Source: an uncultured Collinsella sp.
GTDB lineage: Bacteria; Actinomycetota; Coriobacteriia; Coriobacteriales; Coriobacteriaceae
Assembly (NCBI GenBank): GCA_900752275.1
Contig: CAADUS010000050.1
Span: 1 to 31,350 of the forward strand
DNA: 31,350 bases
Reading direction: 5' to 3'
Position 1 is the stretch's first letter, and every line of letters begins with the position of its first letter. The notes under the pieces are model-generated. The model did not search any database and was not told the DNA's origin. It was given only the letters and a program-made list of their open reading frames with translations. This document shows, in pieces, positions 9,143-16,146 of this stretch. Both the position numbers and the translations under genes were made by a program.

Positions 9143-9172
9143 AAAACCCGTCGCTTATGCGGCGGGTTTTTT
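9143..9172 (+). terminator. Intrinsic terminator after tRNA-Asn
   Basis: A 12-bp stem (9143-9154 with 9159-9170, one G-U pair) with a TTAT loop is followed by a run of T, six bases after the tRNA CCA end. This is a textbook Rho-independent terminator. Confidence 0.92.
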
Positions 9173-9226
9173 CATGCCGCGATCGCCTGGCGCGAACGTT
9201 ACCGTATCAACATTTCGTGTCGAGGA

Positions 9227-9232
9227 TATAAT
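9227..9232 (+). promoter_or_regulatory. Candidate -10 box for the asp23/fakA/recG operon
   Basis: A perfect TATAAT lies about 100 bases before the asp23-like GTG, in the gap after the tRNA terminator. TATCAA at 9205-9210 (16-base gap) is a poor -35. It would give a leader of roughly 90 bases. The rest of the gap 9137-9330 shows no gene. Confidence 0.45.
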
Positions 9233-9330
9233 CCCACGACCCACCACCTCAACATGGCGCGGTCGTTGTAGAATATTGCAATGATTGCTCCCACGAGATG
9301 GTGCCGTGAGCACCAGATAAGGAGATTCTT

Positions 9331-9687
9331 GTGTCTGAGACCATTAACGGCAGCCTGAGCGTCTCGAACGACGTTATTGCCGATATTGCCGGTTATGCCG
9401 CGATGACGTGCTATGGCGTTGTCGGTATGGCTGAGCAGCTCCAGGGCGCCGAGAGCGTGCGCCTGCTTGCCGGTCAGCGCCTCCGCAAGGGCGTGCTTGT
9501 CTCCGCCGACGAGAACGGCCTTACGGTCGATCTTCACGTCGTGCTCGAGAACGGCGTCAACATGAAGTCCGTCTGCCACAATCTTTCGAGCTCCGTTGCC
9601 TTCACCCTGCAGGAGATCGCCCAGATCGATCCCGCCAGCCTTAAGATCGGCATCCATATCGACGCGCTCAAGAGCCGTCTGAACTAG
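9331..9687 (+). CDS. Asp23/Gls24 family envelope stress protein
   Basis: This small protein of 118 residues belongs to the Asp23/Gls24 (DUF322, YloU) family. Members are cytosolic or membrane-anchored proteins tied to cell-envelope and alkaline stress, and their biochemical role is not settled. Visible family features are the N-terminal GSLSVSNDVIADIAGYAA, the VVGMAEQLQG turn and the GLTVDLHVVLENGVNMKSVC core. The start is GTG with a clear AAGGAG (9319-9324) six bases upstream. It lies directly before a fakA-like gene, the conserved yloU-yloV pair of Gram-positive bacteria, so a role linked to fatty-acid uptake or envelope maintenance is plausible. No membrane segment or signal peptide is seen. 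Confidence 0.88.
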   Translation: MSETINGSLSVSNDVIADIAGYAAMTCYGVVGMAEQLQGAESVRLLAGQRLRKGVLVSADENGLTVDLHVVLENGVNMKSVCHNLSSSVAFTLQEIAQIDPASLKIGIHIDALKSRLN

Positions 9688-9714
9688 CATCCGAAAACGG
9701 AGATTCAAATACCC

Positions 9715-11376
9715 ATGATTGCAAAGACCATTCGCACCTGTTTTCCGATCGCTGCGGCTGCCGTTTCCGACAAGGCCGAGGAGATCAACAAGCTCAACGT
9801 CTTCCCCGTACCCGACGGCGACACCGGCACCAACATGTCGCTCACGCTCGCCTCGGTGACCAAGGAGCTTTCCGCCCTTCCCGCCGATGCCGACATGGAG
9901 GCCATCGCAGGCGCCATCACGCACGGCTCCCTGATGGGTGCCCGCGGCAACTCCGGCGTCATCACCTCGCAGATCCTGCGCGGTGTTGCCGAGGGTCTCG
10001 TTTCTGCCGATGAGCCCATCACGTCCGCCAACATCGCCTTCGCCTTCCGTCGCGCCGTCAAGGTCGCCTTCCAGGCCGTCCGCAAGCCCATCGAAGGCAC
10101 GATCCTCACGGTCCTGCGAGATGTTTCGACCAAGGCCGACGAGTGCGAAAAGAAGAAGTTCTCGGCCGAGGACGCGCTCGATGCTATCGTCGTCGAGGCC
10201 TACCAGTCCGTCGCCCGCACGCCCGACCTGCTGCCCGTTCTGAAGGAGAACGGCGTGGTCGACTCTGGCGCCTTTGGCTTTGCCATCTTCCTGGAGAACT
10301 TTGTTGCCGCCGCTCTTGGCCGCAGCACCGTTGTCGAGGATTTCTCCGCCACGTTTGATTCCGCTGGCTCTGCTCGCGACGCGGCCCTCGGTCGCGTTGA
10401 GATCGAGGCCAACGACGACTGGGAGGGCTCGGAGTTCCGCTACTGCAACGAGTTCCTCTTTAAGGCCGACGCCCCGTTTGACGAGGACGAGTGCCTTAAG
10501 TTCCTGGGCTCCATGGGCGACTGCGAGCTGCTCGTGGGTGCCTACCCCGACTACAAGATTCACGTGCACTCTAATACCCCCAACCTGGTGCTCGAGCACA
10601 TGCTGCAGCTTGGTCAGATCTACGAGGTCTTTATCCACAACATGGAGATGGAGGCCCACGACCGTACCGCCAAGATTCATGAGGACCAGGAAAAGGCTGC
10701 CGAACCTGTCAAGGCTTTGGGCTTTGTCGCCGTTGCCGCCGGTTCCGGCGAGGCCGACATCCTTAAGTCCCTCGGCGTCGACGTGGTCGTCTCCGGTGGC
10801 CAGACTATGAATCCCTCGACCGCCGACCTGCTGGGCGCGGTGGACCAGGTCAACGCGACCTCGGTCATCATCCTGCCCAATAACGGCAACATCCGCATGG
10901 CTGCCGAGGCCGCTGCCTCTGCCTGCACCGACAAGAAGGTCGCCGTCGTTCCCACTAAGACCGTTCCGCAGGCCTTCTCCGCGCTGTTCGCTGTCCTGCC
11001 CGATTCCGAGCTCGAGGACGCCGTCGCCGCTATGGTCGACGCCATCAGCGAGGTCCGCGATGGCGAGGTCACCCGTGCCGTGCGCGATTCCAGCGCCTCT
11101 GACGGCTCTCCGATTCACTCCGGTGATGTCATGGGTATCATTGCCGGCTCCATCGACGTGGTCGGCTCCGATGTGAAGCAGGTCACGCTCGATTGCATCA
11201 ACCGCATGCAGGAGGAAGAGGAGGGCGACGCACTGACGATTCTGGCCGGCGAGGAGCTGTCCGATGAGGCCTTCCAGGAGATCGTCGACGTCATCGAGGA
11301 GGCTCAGCCCGACCTGGAGATCGATGCTCATCGTGGTGAGCAGCCGCTCTATCCCGTGATCTTCTCGATCGAGTAG
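9715..11376 (+). CDS. fakA: DAK2-domain kinase, FakA-like (fatty acid kinase)
   Basis: The 553-residue product matches the YloV/FakA family. In characterised members FakA phosphorylates fatty acids that are held by a FakB (DegV-type) protein, for entry into phospholipid synthesis via PlsX/PlsY. The N-terminal DhaL/DAK2 nucleotide-binding domain is clear: NVFPVPDGDTGTNM at 28-41 supplies the metal-binding Asp residues, and THGSLMGARGNSGVI follows at about 70-85. The middle and C-terminal parts (for example VVVSGGQTMNPSTADLL and VVPTKTVPQAFSALFAV) fit the FakA C-terminal domains. It follows the asp23-like gene by 27 bases and precedes recG by 10, the same order as yloU-yloV-recG in Bacillus. 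GGAG is about 12 bases from the ATG, a wide spacing. No fakB gene lies in the window. Confidence 0.88.
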   Translation: MIAKTIRTCFPIAAAAVSDKAEEINKLNVFPVPDGDTGTNMSLTLASVTKELSALPADADMEAIAGAITHGSLMGARGNSGVITSQILRGVAEGLVSADEPITSANIAFAFRRAVKVAFQAVRKPIEGTILTVLRDVSTKADECEKKKFSAEDALDAIVVEAYQSVARTPDLLPVLKENGVVDSGAFGFAIFLENFVAAALGRSTVVEDFSATFDSAGSARDAALGRVEIEANDDWEGSEFRYCNEFLFKADAPFDEDECLKFLGSMGDCELLVGAYPDYKIHVHSNTPNLVLEHMLQLGQIYEVFIHNMEMEAHDRTAKIHEDQEKAAEPVKALGFVAVAAGSGEADILKSLGVDVVVSGGQTMNPSTADLLGAVDQVNATSVIILPNNGNIRMAAEAAASACTDKKVAVVPTKTVPQAFSALFAVLPDSELEDAVAAMVDAISEVRDGEVTRAVRDSSASDGSPIHSGDVMGIIAGSIDVVGSDVKQVTLDCINRMQEEEEGDALTILAGEELSDEAFQEIVDVIEEAQPDLEIDAHRGEQPLYPVIFSIE

Positions 11377-11386
11377 GCATCTACCC

Positions 11387-13564
11387 ATGTCCGAGCTGTG
11401 CTCCGTGCCGCGCGCCTCGGAGCGCTTTGCCCAGAGCAATGCGCTCGACGAGGATATCGCGCGACTCAAATATGTTTCGGGTAAACGTGAGGAGGCCCTT
11501 CGCCGTCTGGGAATTCGGACGGTGGGGGACCTCCTTCTCCATATCCCTCACCGATATCTCGACTTTACGCGCTCCTGGTCCATCGAGATGGCTCCCATCG
11601 GTACCGTGTGCACGATTGTCGCCACGGTCGATCGTATCGTTCAAAAGCAGCCCCGCCCGCGTATGCAGGTGACCGAGGTCTCGCTGGTGGACGAGACGGG
11701 CGTGCTGCAGGTCGCCTTTTTCCGTCAGCCCTGGATCGCCCAGCAGTTCAAGCAAGGCGACCGCCTGGCCGTGATGGGTAAGGTCGAGTTTGCCTACGGC
11801 TTTAAGCAGATGGCCTCGCCGCATTTCGAAAAGCTCGAGGATGGGCGTGCCGCGGGCACCATACTGCCGGTCCATTATGTGAGCGATGGCGTGAGCCAGG
11901 CGTGGATGCGCCGCATCGTAAGCGGCGCGCTCGAGGTTGTCGGCAATCCCTTCGACCCGATTCCCGCACGCTTACGCGTCAAGCGCCAGCTGATGAGCAA
12001 TGCTCGTGCGCTGCGCTCAATTCACTTTCCATCGAGCATGGCCGAGCGCGATATCGCGCGCGCACGGCTTGCCTACGAGGAGTGCCTCTACCTTCAGCTG
12101 GCGCTGCGTCTGCGCAACGACGGTGGCATGGTCGGCGTCGTTCCCTACGCCCACACCGCGGGCGAGCATCTGGCCGCGCTTAAGCAGGCCCTCCCGTTTT
12201 CGCTGAGCGACGAGCAAGAGGCCGCGTTCCAAGACATCCTGCACGACATGTGCGATGGCGGGCGTGTGATGAACCGCCTGCTGCTGGGCGACGTCGGAAC
12301 CGGCAAGACCGCCGTCGCCGCCTGCGCGCTGGCCGTTGCGGCCGATAGCGGCACCCAGTCCTGCGTTATGGCGCCAACGGGTGTGCTGGCGCGCCAATAT
12401 GCCGATAAGACCGGCCCCTTGCTCTCGCAGGCCGGCATGTCCTGGGCGCTCCTGACGGGTGCCACGCCGGCAGCCGAGCGCGAGCAGATCCATGCGCAGC
12501 TGAAATCGGGCGAGCTCGATGTCCTCTTTGGAACCCACGCGGTCCTTTCGGATGACGTGACGTTTAAGCATCTGTCGCTTGTCGTCATCGACGAGCAGCA
12601 CCGCTTTGGTGTGGGCCAGCGCAATGCCCTGCGTGCCAAGGGCCCGGGTGCCGACCTGCTCGTTATGACGGCGACGCCGATTCCGCGCACGTTGGCGCTC
12701 TCGGTCTACGGCGACCTTGACACGAGCATCATCCGCCATCGGCCTGTTCCGGGGGCGGGCGTTACGACTCGCGTGCTCACCGAGTCGAGCCGCGACCTGG
12801 CCTACGGCGCCATTCGCGAGGCGCATGAAAAGGGCCAGCAGGCTTACGTGATCTGCCCGCTTGTGGAGCCGAGCGACTCGGCCGATGAGCTTGAGGATGT
12901 CCCCGGTATCGCCCGCGACGATGAGGGCCGCGTGACCGTCCCCGTGCCGCTGCACGATACGGCAACCGAGCTCGACCGGCTGCGCCTGGCGTTGCCGGGA
13001 CTTACTATCGAGCGCCTTCATGGCCGCATGCCGGCGGGGGAGAAGGACCGCGTGATCGATGCCTTCAAGCGCGGTGAGATCGACGTGCTCGTTTCGACCA
13101 CGGTGGTCGAGGTGGGCGTCGACGTGCCCAACGCCACCGTCATGGTCATCGAGAACGGTGAGCGCTTTGGCTTGGCGGCCCTGCACCAGTTGCGCGGCCG
13201 TGTGGGCCGCGGCAGCGTGTCGGGCACCTGCCTGGTCATGACGCACTCCAAGGGCAATGGCGGCGCGTCGGCGGCTCAAGACCGCCTCCAGTCGCTCGAG
13301 AAGACCTCGGATGGCTTTACGCTCGCCCAGATGGACCTGCGTCTGCGCCACGAGGGCGAAATCCTGGGTTACCGCCAGCATGGCGGCGTGACCTTGCGCT
13401 TTGTTGACCTCGATGCCGACGAGAAATTGATCGAGTGGGCCCATTTGGACGCGGTCGAGCTCTTGCGGTATGCTTGCAACCTTGACTCCGTGGCGACGCG
13501 TCCCTTGCGCGACGCGGTCGCCACGCGCTATCGACATATCTTTAAGGAGGTCAGCGGAGGATGA
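11387..13564 (+). CDS. recG: ATP-dependent DNA helicase RecG
   Basis: RecG is a double-strand DNA translocase that reverses stalled replication forks and processes recombination intermediates. The 725-residue protein has the N-terminal helix-hairpin region and OB-fold wedge domain (about residues 60-160). Helicase lobe 1 has Walker A GDVGTGKT at 301-308 and the RecG-type box DEQHRFG from 402, with TATPIPRTLAL after it. Lobe 2 carries YVICPLVEPS, LHGRMPAGEKDRV, STTVVEVGVDVPNA and the motif VI stretch QLRGRVGRG. The C-terminus includes the TRG-type hook region (GYRQHGGVTLRFVDL). All motor motifs are intact. It ends ATGA with rsmD, so the two are translationally coupled. Confidence 0.97.
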   Translation: MSELCSVPRASERFAQSNALDEDIARLKYVSGKREEALRRLGIRTVGDLLLHIPHRYLDFTRSWSIEMAPIGTVCTIVATVDRIVQKQPRPRMQVTEVSLVDETGVLQVAFFRQPWIAQQFKQGDRLAVMGKVEFAYGFKQMASPHFEKLEDGRAAGTILPVHYVSDGVSQAWMRRIVSGALEVVGNPFDPIPARLRVKRQLMSNARALRSIHFPSSMAERDIARARLAYEECLYLQLALRLRNDGGMVGVVPYAHTAGEHLAALKQALPFSLSDEQEAAFQDILHDMCDGGRVMNRLLLGDVGTGKTAVAACALAVAADSGTQSCVMAPTGVLARQYADKTGPLLSQAGMSWALLTGATPAAEREQIHAQLKSGELDVLFGTHAVLSDDVTFKHLSLVVIDEQHRFGVGQRNALRAKGPGADLLVMTATPIPRTLALSVYGDLDTSIIRHRPVPGAGVTTRVLTESSRDLAYGAIREAHEKGQQAYVICPLVEPSDSADELEDVPGIARDDEGRVTVPVPLHDTATELDRLRLALPGLTIERLHGRMPAGEKDRVIDAFKRGEIDVLVSTTVVEVGVDVPNATVMVIENGERFGLAALHQLRGRVGRGSVSGTCLVMTHSKGNGGASAAQDRLQSLEKTSDGFTLAQMDLRLRHEGEILGYRQHGGVTLRFVDLDADEKLIEWAHLDAVELLRYACNLDSVATRPLRDAVATRYRHIFKEVSGG

Positions 13565-14205
13565 GAATCATCGGCGGTGAATGGCGCGGCCGTAAGATCG
13601 AAGAGCCGCGCGGGCGCGATGTCACCCGTCCCACGACCGATCGCGTGCGCGAGGCATGTGCATCCATGGTCATGTCGGCGTTCGACTTCGATTTGGACGA
13701 GGTCCGCGTGCTGGACGCTTTTGGCGGCTCCGGCGCCCTGGGAATCGAGATGCTCTCGCGTGGCGCCCGCACGCTCACCACGTTCGAGATCGATCGCAAC
13801 GCCGCCCGTCTGATCACCAAGAACGTCGAGTCGCTGTGCCGCGACCGTTCGCGTTGGCGTGTCGTTACCGGCGATGTGCTGGCGAGTGCCTCGCGCGGCC
13901 GCGTGCCGGGCGGTCCCTTTGACCTGGTCCTGCTCGATCCGCCCTATGCTTTTGGCGCTGAGCCGGTCGAGGAGCTGCTGCAGAACCTGGCTCAGCAAGG
14001 CTTGCTGGCGCAGGGTGCCTACGCGCTCTTTGAGCACGCTGCCGCCGACGCGGGCGCTCACCCGACCGGTTTTGAGACCGTGCGCGAGAAGCGCTACGGC
14101 ATAACTTCGGTTGACTTGCTGCGCTGGTCGGCCACGAACGGGGCCGACAATGCCGACGACAGCGACAATGACGAGGATGCGCCTTCGGAGGACACCCATG
14201 AATGA
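13561..14205 (+). CDS. rsmD: 16S rRNA (guanine(966)-N2)-methyltransferase
   Basis: RsmD methylates G966 of 16S rRNA using S-adenosylmethionine. The 214-residue product opens with MRIIGGEWRGRKI, typical of the family, then TRPTTDRVREA. The SAM-binding motif is LDAFGGSGALGIE at 51-63 and the catalytic N6/N2-type motif is LLDPPYA at 124-130. The last ~18 residues are an acidic Asn/Asp/Glu tail that is not part of the fold. The start overlaps the recG stop (ATGA) after GGAGG, and the end overlaps coaD by eight bases. The rsmD-coaD pair is conserved in many bacteria. Confidence 0.96.
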   Translation: MRIIGGEWRGRKIEEPRGRDVTRPTTDRVREACASMVMSAFDFDLDEVRVLDAFGGSGALGIEMLSRGARTLTTFEIDRNAARLITKNVESLCRDRSRWRVVTGDVLASASRGRVPGGPFDLVLLDPPYAFGAEPVEELLQNLAQQGLLAQGAYALFEHAAADAGAHPTGFETVREKRYGITSVDLLRWSATNGADNADDSDNDEDAPSEDTHE

Positions 14206-14695
14206 CACCATCAACCGCGTGATCGTCCCGGGCACCTTCGATCCCATCACCTTTGGCCATATTGACGTGATCCGCCGAGCCCGCCGCATCTTTCCCAGCG
14301 TGATCGTCGCCGTGGCCGAATCGCAGGGTAAAAACGGCGTGGGCACCACCTTTATGCTCGACGAGCGCGTGGCGCTGGCCCGCGAGGCCCTCGGCGATTT
14401 GGACGGCGTCGAGGTGCTGCCCTTCACCGGCCTGCTGGTCGACTTTGCACGTGAGCAGGGGGCAGGTGCCGTCGTTAAGGGTCTGCGCGCCATGACCGAC
14501 TTTGAATACGAGCTGCAGCAGGCCGACCTCAACTATCGCCTGGATTGCGAGCTGGAGTCCATCTTTGTCATGAGTGCTCCGCAGTACGGGTACATCTCGA
14601 GCTCGGTGGTGCGCCAGATCGCTTCGCTTGGCAGCGATGTATCGACGTTTGTGCCGCCCAACGTGGTCGCAGCGCTCAAACATCGCTTTTCGTGA
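14198..14695 (+). CDS. coaD: Phosphopantetheine adenylyltransferase
   Basis: CoaD transfers AMP to 4'-phosphopantetheine, the penultimate step of coenzyme A synthesis, which in turn supplies the acyl-carrier-protein prosthetic group. The 165-residue protein has the nucleotidyltransferase signature TFDPITFGH at 13-21, the conserved KGLRAMTDFEYELQQA segment and the C-terminal ISSSVVR at 133-139. I start it at ATG 14198, not at the upstream in-frame ATG 14111: GGAGG (14187-14191) sits at the right distance and the family starts there. The extra 29 residues would only read the rsmD tail in another frame. It overlaps rsmD by eight bases. Confidence 0.96.
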   Translation: MNDTINRVIVPGTFDPITFGHIDVIRRARRIFPSVIVAVAESQGKNGVGTTFMLDERVALAREALGDLDGVEVLPFTGLLVDFAREQGAGAVVKGLRAMTDFEYELQQADLNYRLDCELESIFVMSAPQYGYISSSVVRQIASLGSDVSTFVPPNVVAALKHRFS

Positions 14696-14719
14696 CGTTT
14701 TTTATTGCCTGGTGGCATG

Positions 14720-14728
14720 TGGTAAACT
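14720..14728 (+). promoter_or_regulatory. Candidate extended -10 promoter before the SepIVA-like gene
   Basis: TGgTAAACT has the extended -10 form and lies 36 bases before the preferred ATG at 14764. Only a T-run is found where a -35 would be expected. It resembles the sigA promoter element at 7510-7518. Confidence 0.45.
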
Positions 14729-14763
14729 AGCACGATGATATGTTACCTATGAAAGGAGACCGG

Positions 14764-15261
14764 ATGCCGGGCGAGAATTTTCCTGGCGACAGGATTGTGA
14801 GTCTTGTCGACGAGCTCGAGGGGCTCATCGAAGAGGCTAAGACGCCGTTCGGCAAGAACGCCCAGATGAAGGTTATCGATGCCGACGTCTTCTTTAACAT
14901 CCTCGACGAGATCCGCATGAGCTATCCCGAGGAATGGCAGAAGTCCCGCCGTATCCTCAAGGAGCGCGAGGAGCTTATGGCTTCCGCCGCCGCTCAGGCC
15001 GATTCCATCATCGCCGATGCTCAGCAGCAGGCGCTCACCATTGCCGGCGAGCAGGAGATCGTCCGCTTAGCGCAGCAGCAGGCCGACGACATCCGCGACC
15101 GTGCCCAGCAGTATGAGCGCGAGACGCGCTATGCCGCCGAGGATTACGCCGAGCAGGTCTTTACGCACCTCGAGGAGAACCTCAAGAGCCTGACCGGCAC
15201 CGTCACCCGTTGCCGTCAGCAACTCAACGAGGGTGCCGCCCAGCAGAATGGTCAGTGGTAA
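14764..15261 (+). CDS. SepIVA-like DivIVA-type coiled-coil protein
   Basis: This gene codes for a 165-residue soluble protein with no signal peptide or membrane segment. Residues 9-30 (IVSLVDELEGLIEEAKTPF) and 39-57 (DADVFFNILDEIRMSYPEE) form a short N-terminal head. From about 60 to 160 it is an Ala/Gln/Glu/Arg-rich coiled coil (KEREELMASAAAQADSII, QQADDIRDRAQQYERE), ending with a LEENLKSLTGTVTRCRQQL segment. Head, coil and tail resemble the mycobacterial septal protein SepIVA, as I remember it, though the coil here is much shorter. SepIVA also lies next to yceD and near rnc-smc-ftsY. The ATG at 14764 is preferred to 14740 because AAGGAG is at 14753-14758. Automatic annotation might call it an ATP synthase subunit b, because of the coil; the missing membrane helix argues against that. 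Confidence 0.72.
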   Translation: MPGENFPGDRIVSLVDELEGLIEEAKTPFGKNAQMKVIDADVFFNILDEIRMSYPEEWQKSRRILKEREELMASAAAQADSIIADAQQQALTIAGEQEIVRLAQQQADDIRDRAQQYERETRYAAEDYAEQVFTHLEENLKSLTGTVTRCRQQLNEGAAQQNGQW

Positions 15262-15815
15262 TGGCTGAGTTCCCGAGCGTTACCGTCGATCTTTCCGAGC
15301 AGCTCGAGTTTCCCGGAGACTCGTATCCGCTGACCGGTAAGGTCGATGTCGCCACCTATACGGTGGGCGAGAAGGAGTACCAGCTGCAGGATGGCATTGA
15401 CTACGACGTGGTCTTTACCAATGCCGGCACCGGTGTCTTGCTCACGGGCATGGTACGCGCGCACGCAACCGGTGAGTGTGACCGTTGTCTTGAGCCCGCT
15501 TCTTTTGATATTGCCGGTGAGATCGAGGAATTCTATCTCTTTAACGAGCCTGAAGATCCCGAGGCCTACGAAGACGGCTACGAGTTGCTGGGCGAGGATC
15601 GCATCGTCGATCTGGGCGAGCCCATCAACGACGCGGTCGTCATGGACACGCCGTTCGTTGTCCTGTGCAAGCCCGATTGTCGCGGCCTATGCCCCACTTG
15701 CGGCATCAATCTCAACGTCGAGCAATGCGATTGCGCCGCTCAAGCTGAGGCCGAATGGGCCGCTGCCACGGAAAATCCATTTGCAGCATTGAAGAATCTC
15801 AAGCTTGACGAGTAA
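15261..15815 (+). CDS. yceD: YceD family protein (DUF177), cysteine-rich
   Basis: This 184-residue DUF177 protein is encoded, as almost everywhere, directly before the L32 gene. Proposed roles concern 23S rRNA accumulation and ribosome assembly; the mechanism is not settled. Visible features are GECDRCLEP with Cys73 and Cys76, an acidic middle, and LCKPDCRGLCPTCG with Cys136, Cys140, Cys144 and Cys147, the family's characteristic cysteine arrangement. The start ATG shares one base with the stop of the preceding gene (TAATG), so I use 15261 and not an upstream in-frame ATG at 15210 that would read through the previous gene. The protein ends in ENPFAALKNLK, also a family hallmark. Confidence 0.93.
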   Translation: MAEFPSVTVDLSEQLEFPGDSYPLTGKVDVATYTVGEKEYQLQDGIDYDVVFTNAGTGVLLTGMVRAHATGECDRCLEPASFDIAGEIEEFYLFNEPEDPEAYEDGYELLGEDRIVDLGEPINDAVVMDTPFVVLCKPDCRGLCPTCGINLNVEQCDCAAQAEAEWAAATENPFAALKNLKLDE

Positions 15816-15833
15816 AACTGTGGTAGTATCGCT
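15805..15833 (+). promoter_or_regulatory. Weak candidate promoter before rpmF
   Basis: TTGACG (15805-15810), inside the end of yceD, is a good -35. The best-spaced -10, TATCGC at 15828-15833 (17 bases), is poor, and the better-looking TAGTAT is only 13 bases away. It might add transcription of rpmF beyond read-through, but the call is uncertain. Confidence 0.28.
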
Positions 15834-15879
15834 ACTTGCGCGTAATCGCCACACTGGATAGTTCATAAGGAAGGTCACT

Positions 15880-16059
15880 ATGCCCGTACCTAAACAAAAG
15901 CAGGGTCGTATCCGCACTCACACCCGCCGTTCCGCCAACATGAAGATCTCGGCTGCGGCTCAGTCCACGTGCCCCCGTTGCGGTGCTGTCAAGCTCCCGC
16001 ACCACGTGTGCCCCAGCTGCGGTTTCTACAAGGACCGCGAGGTCATCGTTACCGAGTAA
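15880..16059 (+). CDS. rpmF: 50S ribosomal protein L32, zinc-binding form
   Basis: This is a 59-residue ribosomal protein of the large subunit. It starts MPVPKQKQGRIRTHTRRS, the family's usual basic N-terminus, and carries two CxxC pairs (CPRCG and CPSCG), so it is the zinc-binding (C+) version of L32. Bacteria that also keep a cysteine-free paralogue use it under zinc limitation; none is seen here. A strong AAGGAAGG site (15868-15875) precedes the ATG. The order yceD-rpmF-plsX is conserved across bacteria and ties ribosome production to phospholipid synthesis. Confidence 0.97.
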   Translation: MPVPKQKQGRIRTHTRRSANMKISAAAQSTCPRCGAVKLPHHVCPSCGFYKDREVIVTE

Positions 16060-16082
16060 CTGTATACTCTGGATGCGATGCC

Positions 16083-16096
16083 GTTCCAACTGGAAC
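16083..16096. repeat. Short inverted repeat between rpmF and plsX
   Basis: GTTCCA and TGGAAC flank a two-base centre. It lies 24 bases after rpmF and just before the terminator-like hairpin. It could be an operator for the lipid genes, but it does not resemble the FapR site and may be chance. Confidence 0.35.
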
Positions 16097-16100
16097 CACA

Positions 16101-16129
16101 ATGGCCGGCTCAATGAGTCGGCCATTTTT
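16101..16129 (+). terminator. Terminator or attenuator between rpmF and plsX
   Basis: An 11-bp stem (16101-16111 with 16115-16125, one G-U pair) with a three-base loop is followed by five T. It ends only 17 bases before the plsX start codon, so plsX transcription either passes through it or starts from a promoter that reads it as a leader attenuator. Confidence 0.8.
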
Positions 16130-16146
16130 GTATAAGGAGTATGTAT

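Noticed and set aside
9199..11469. Open minus-strand frame of 756 codons opposite the asp23/fakA genes
   Set aside because: No family resemblance, and both opposite genes are clear.
16083..16096. FapR operator before plsX
   Set aside because: The inverted repeat GTTCCA/TGGAAC lacks the TTAGTAC-type half-sites expected for FapR.
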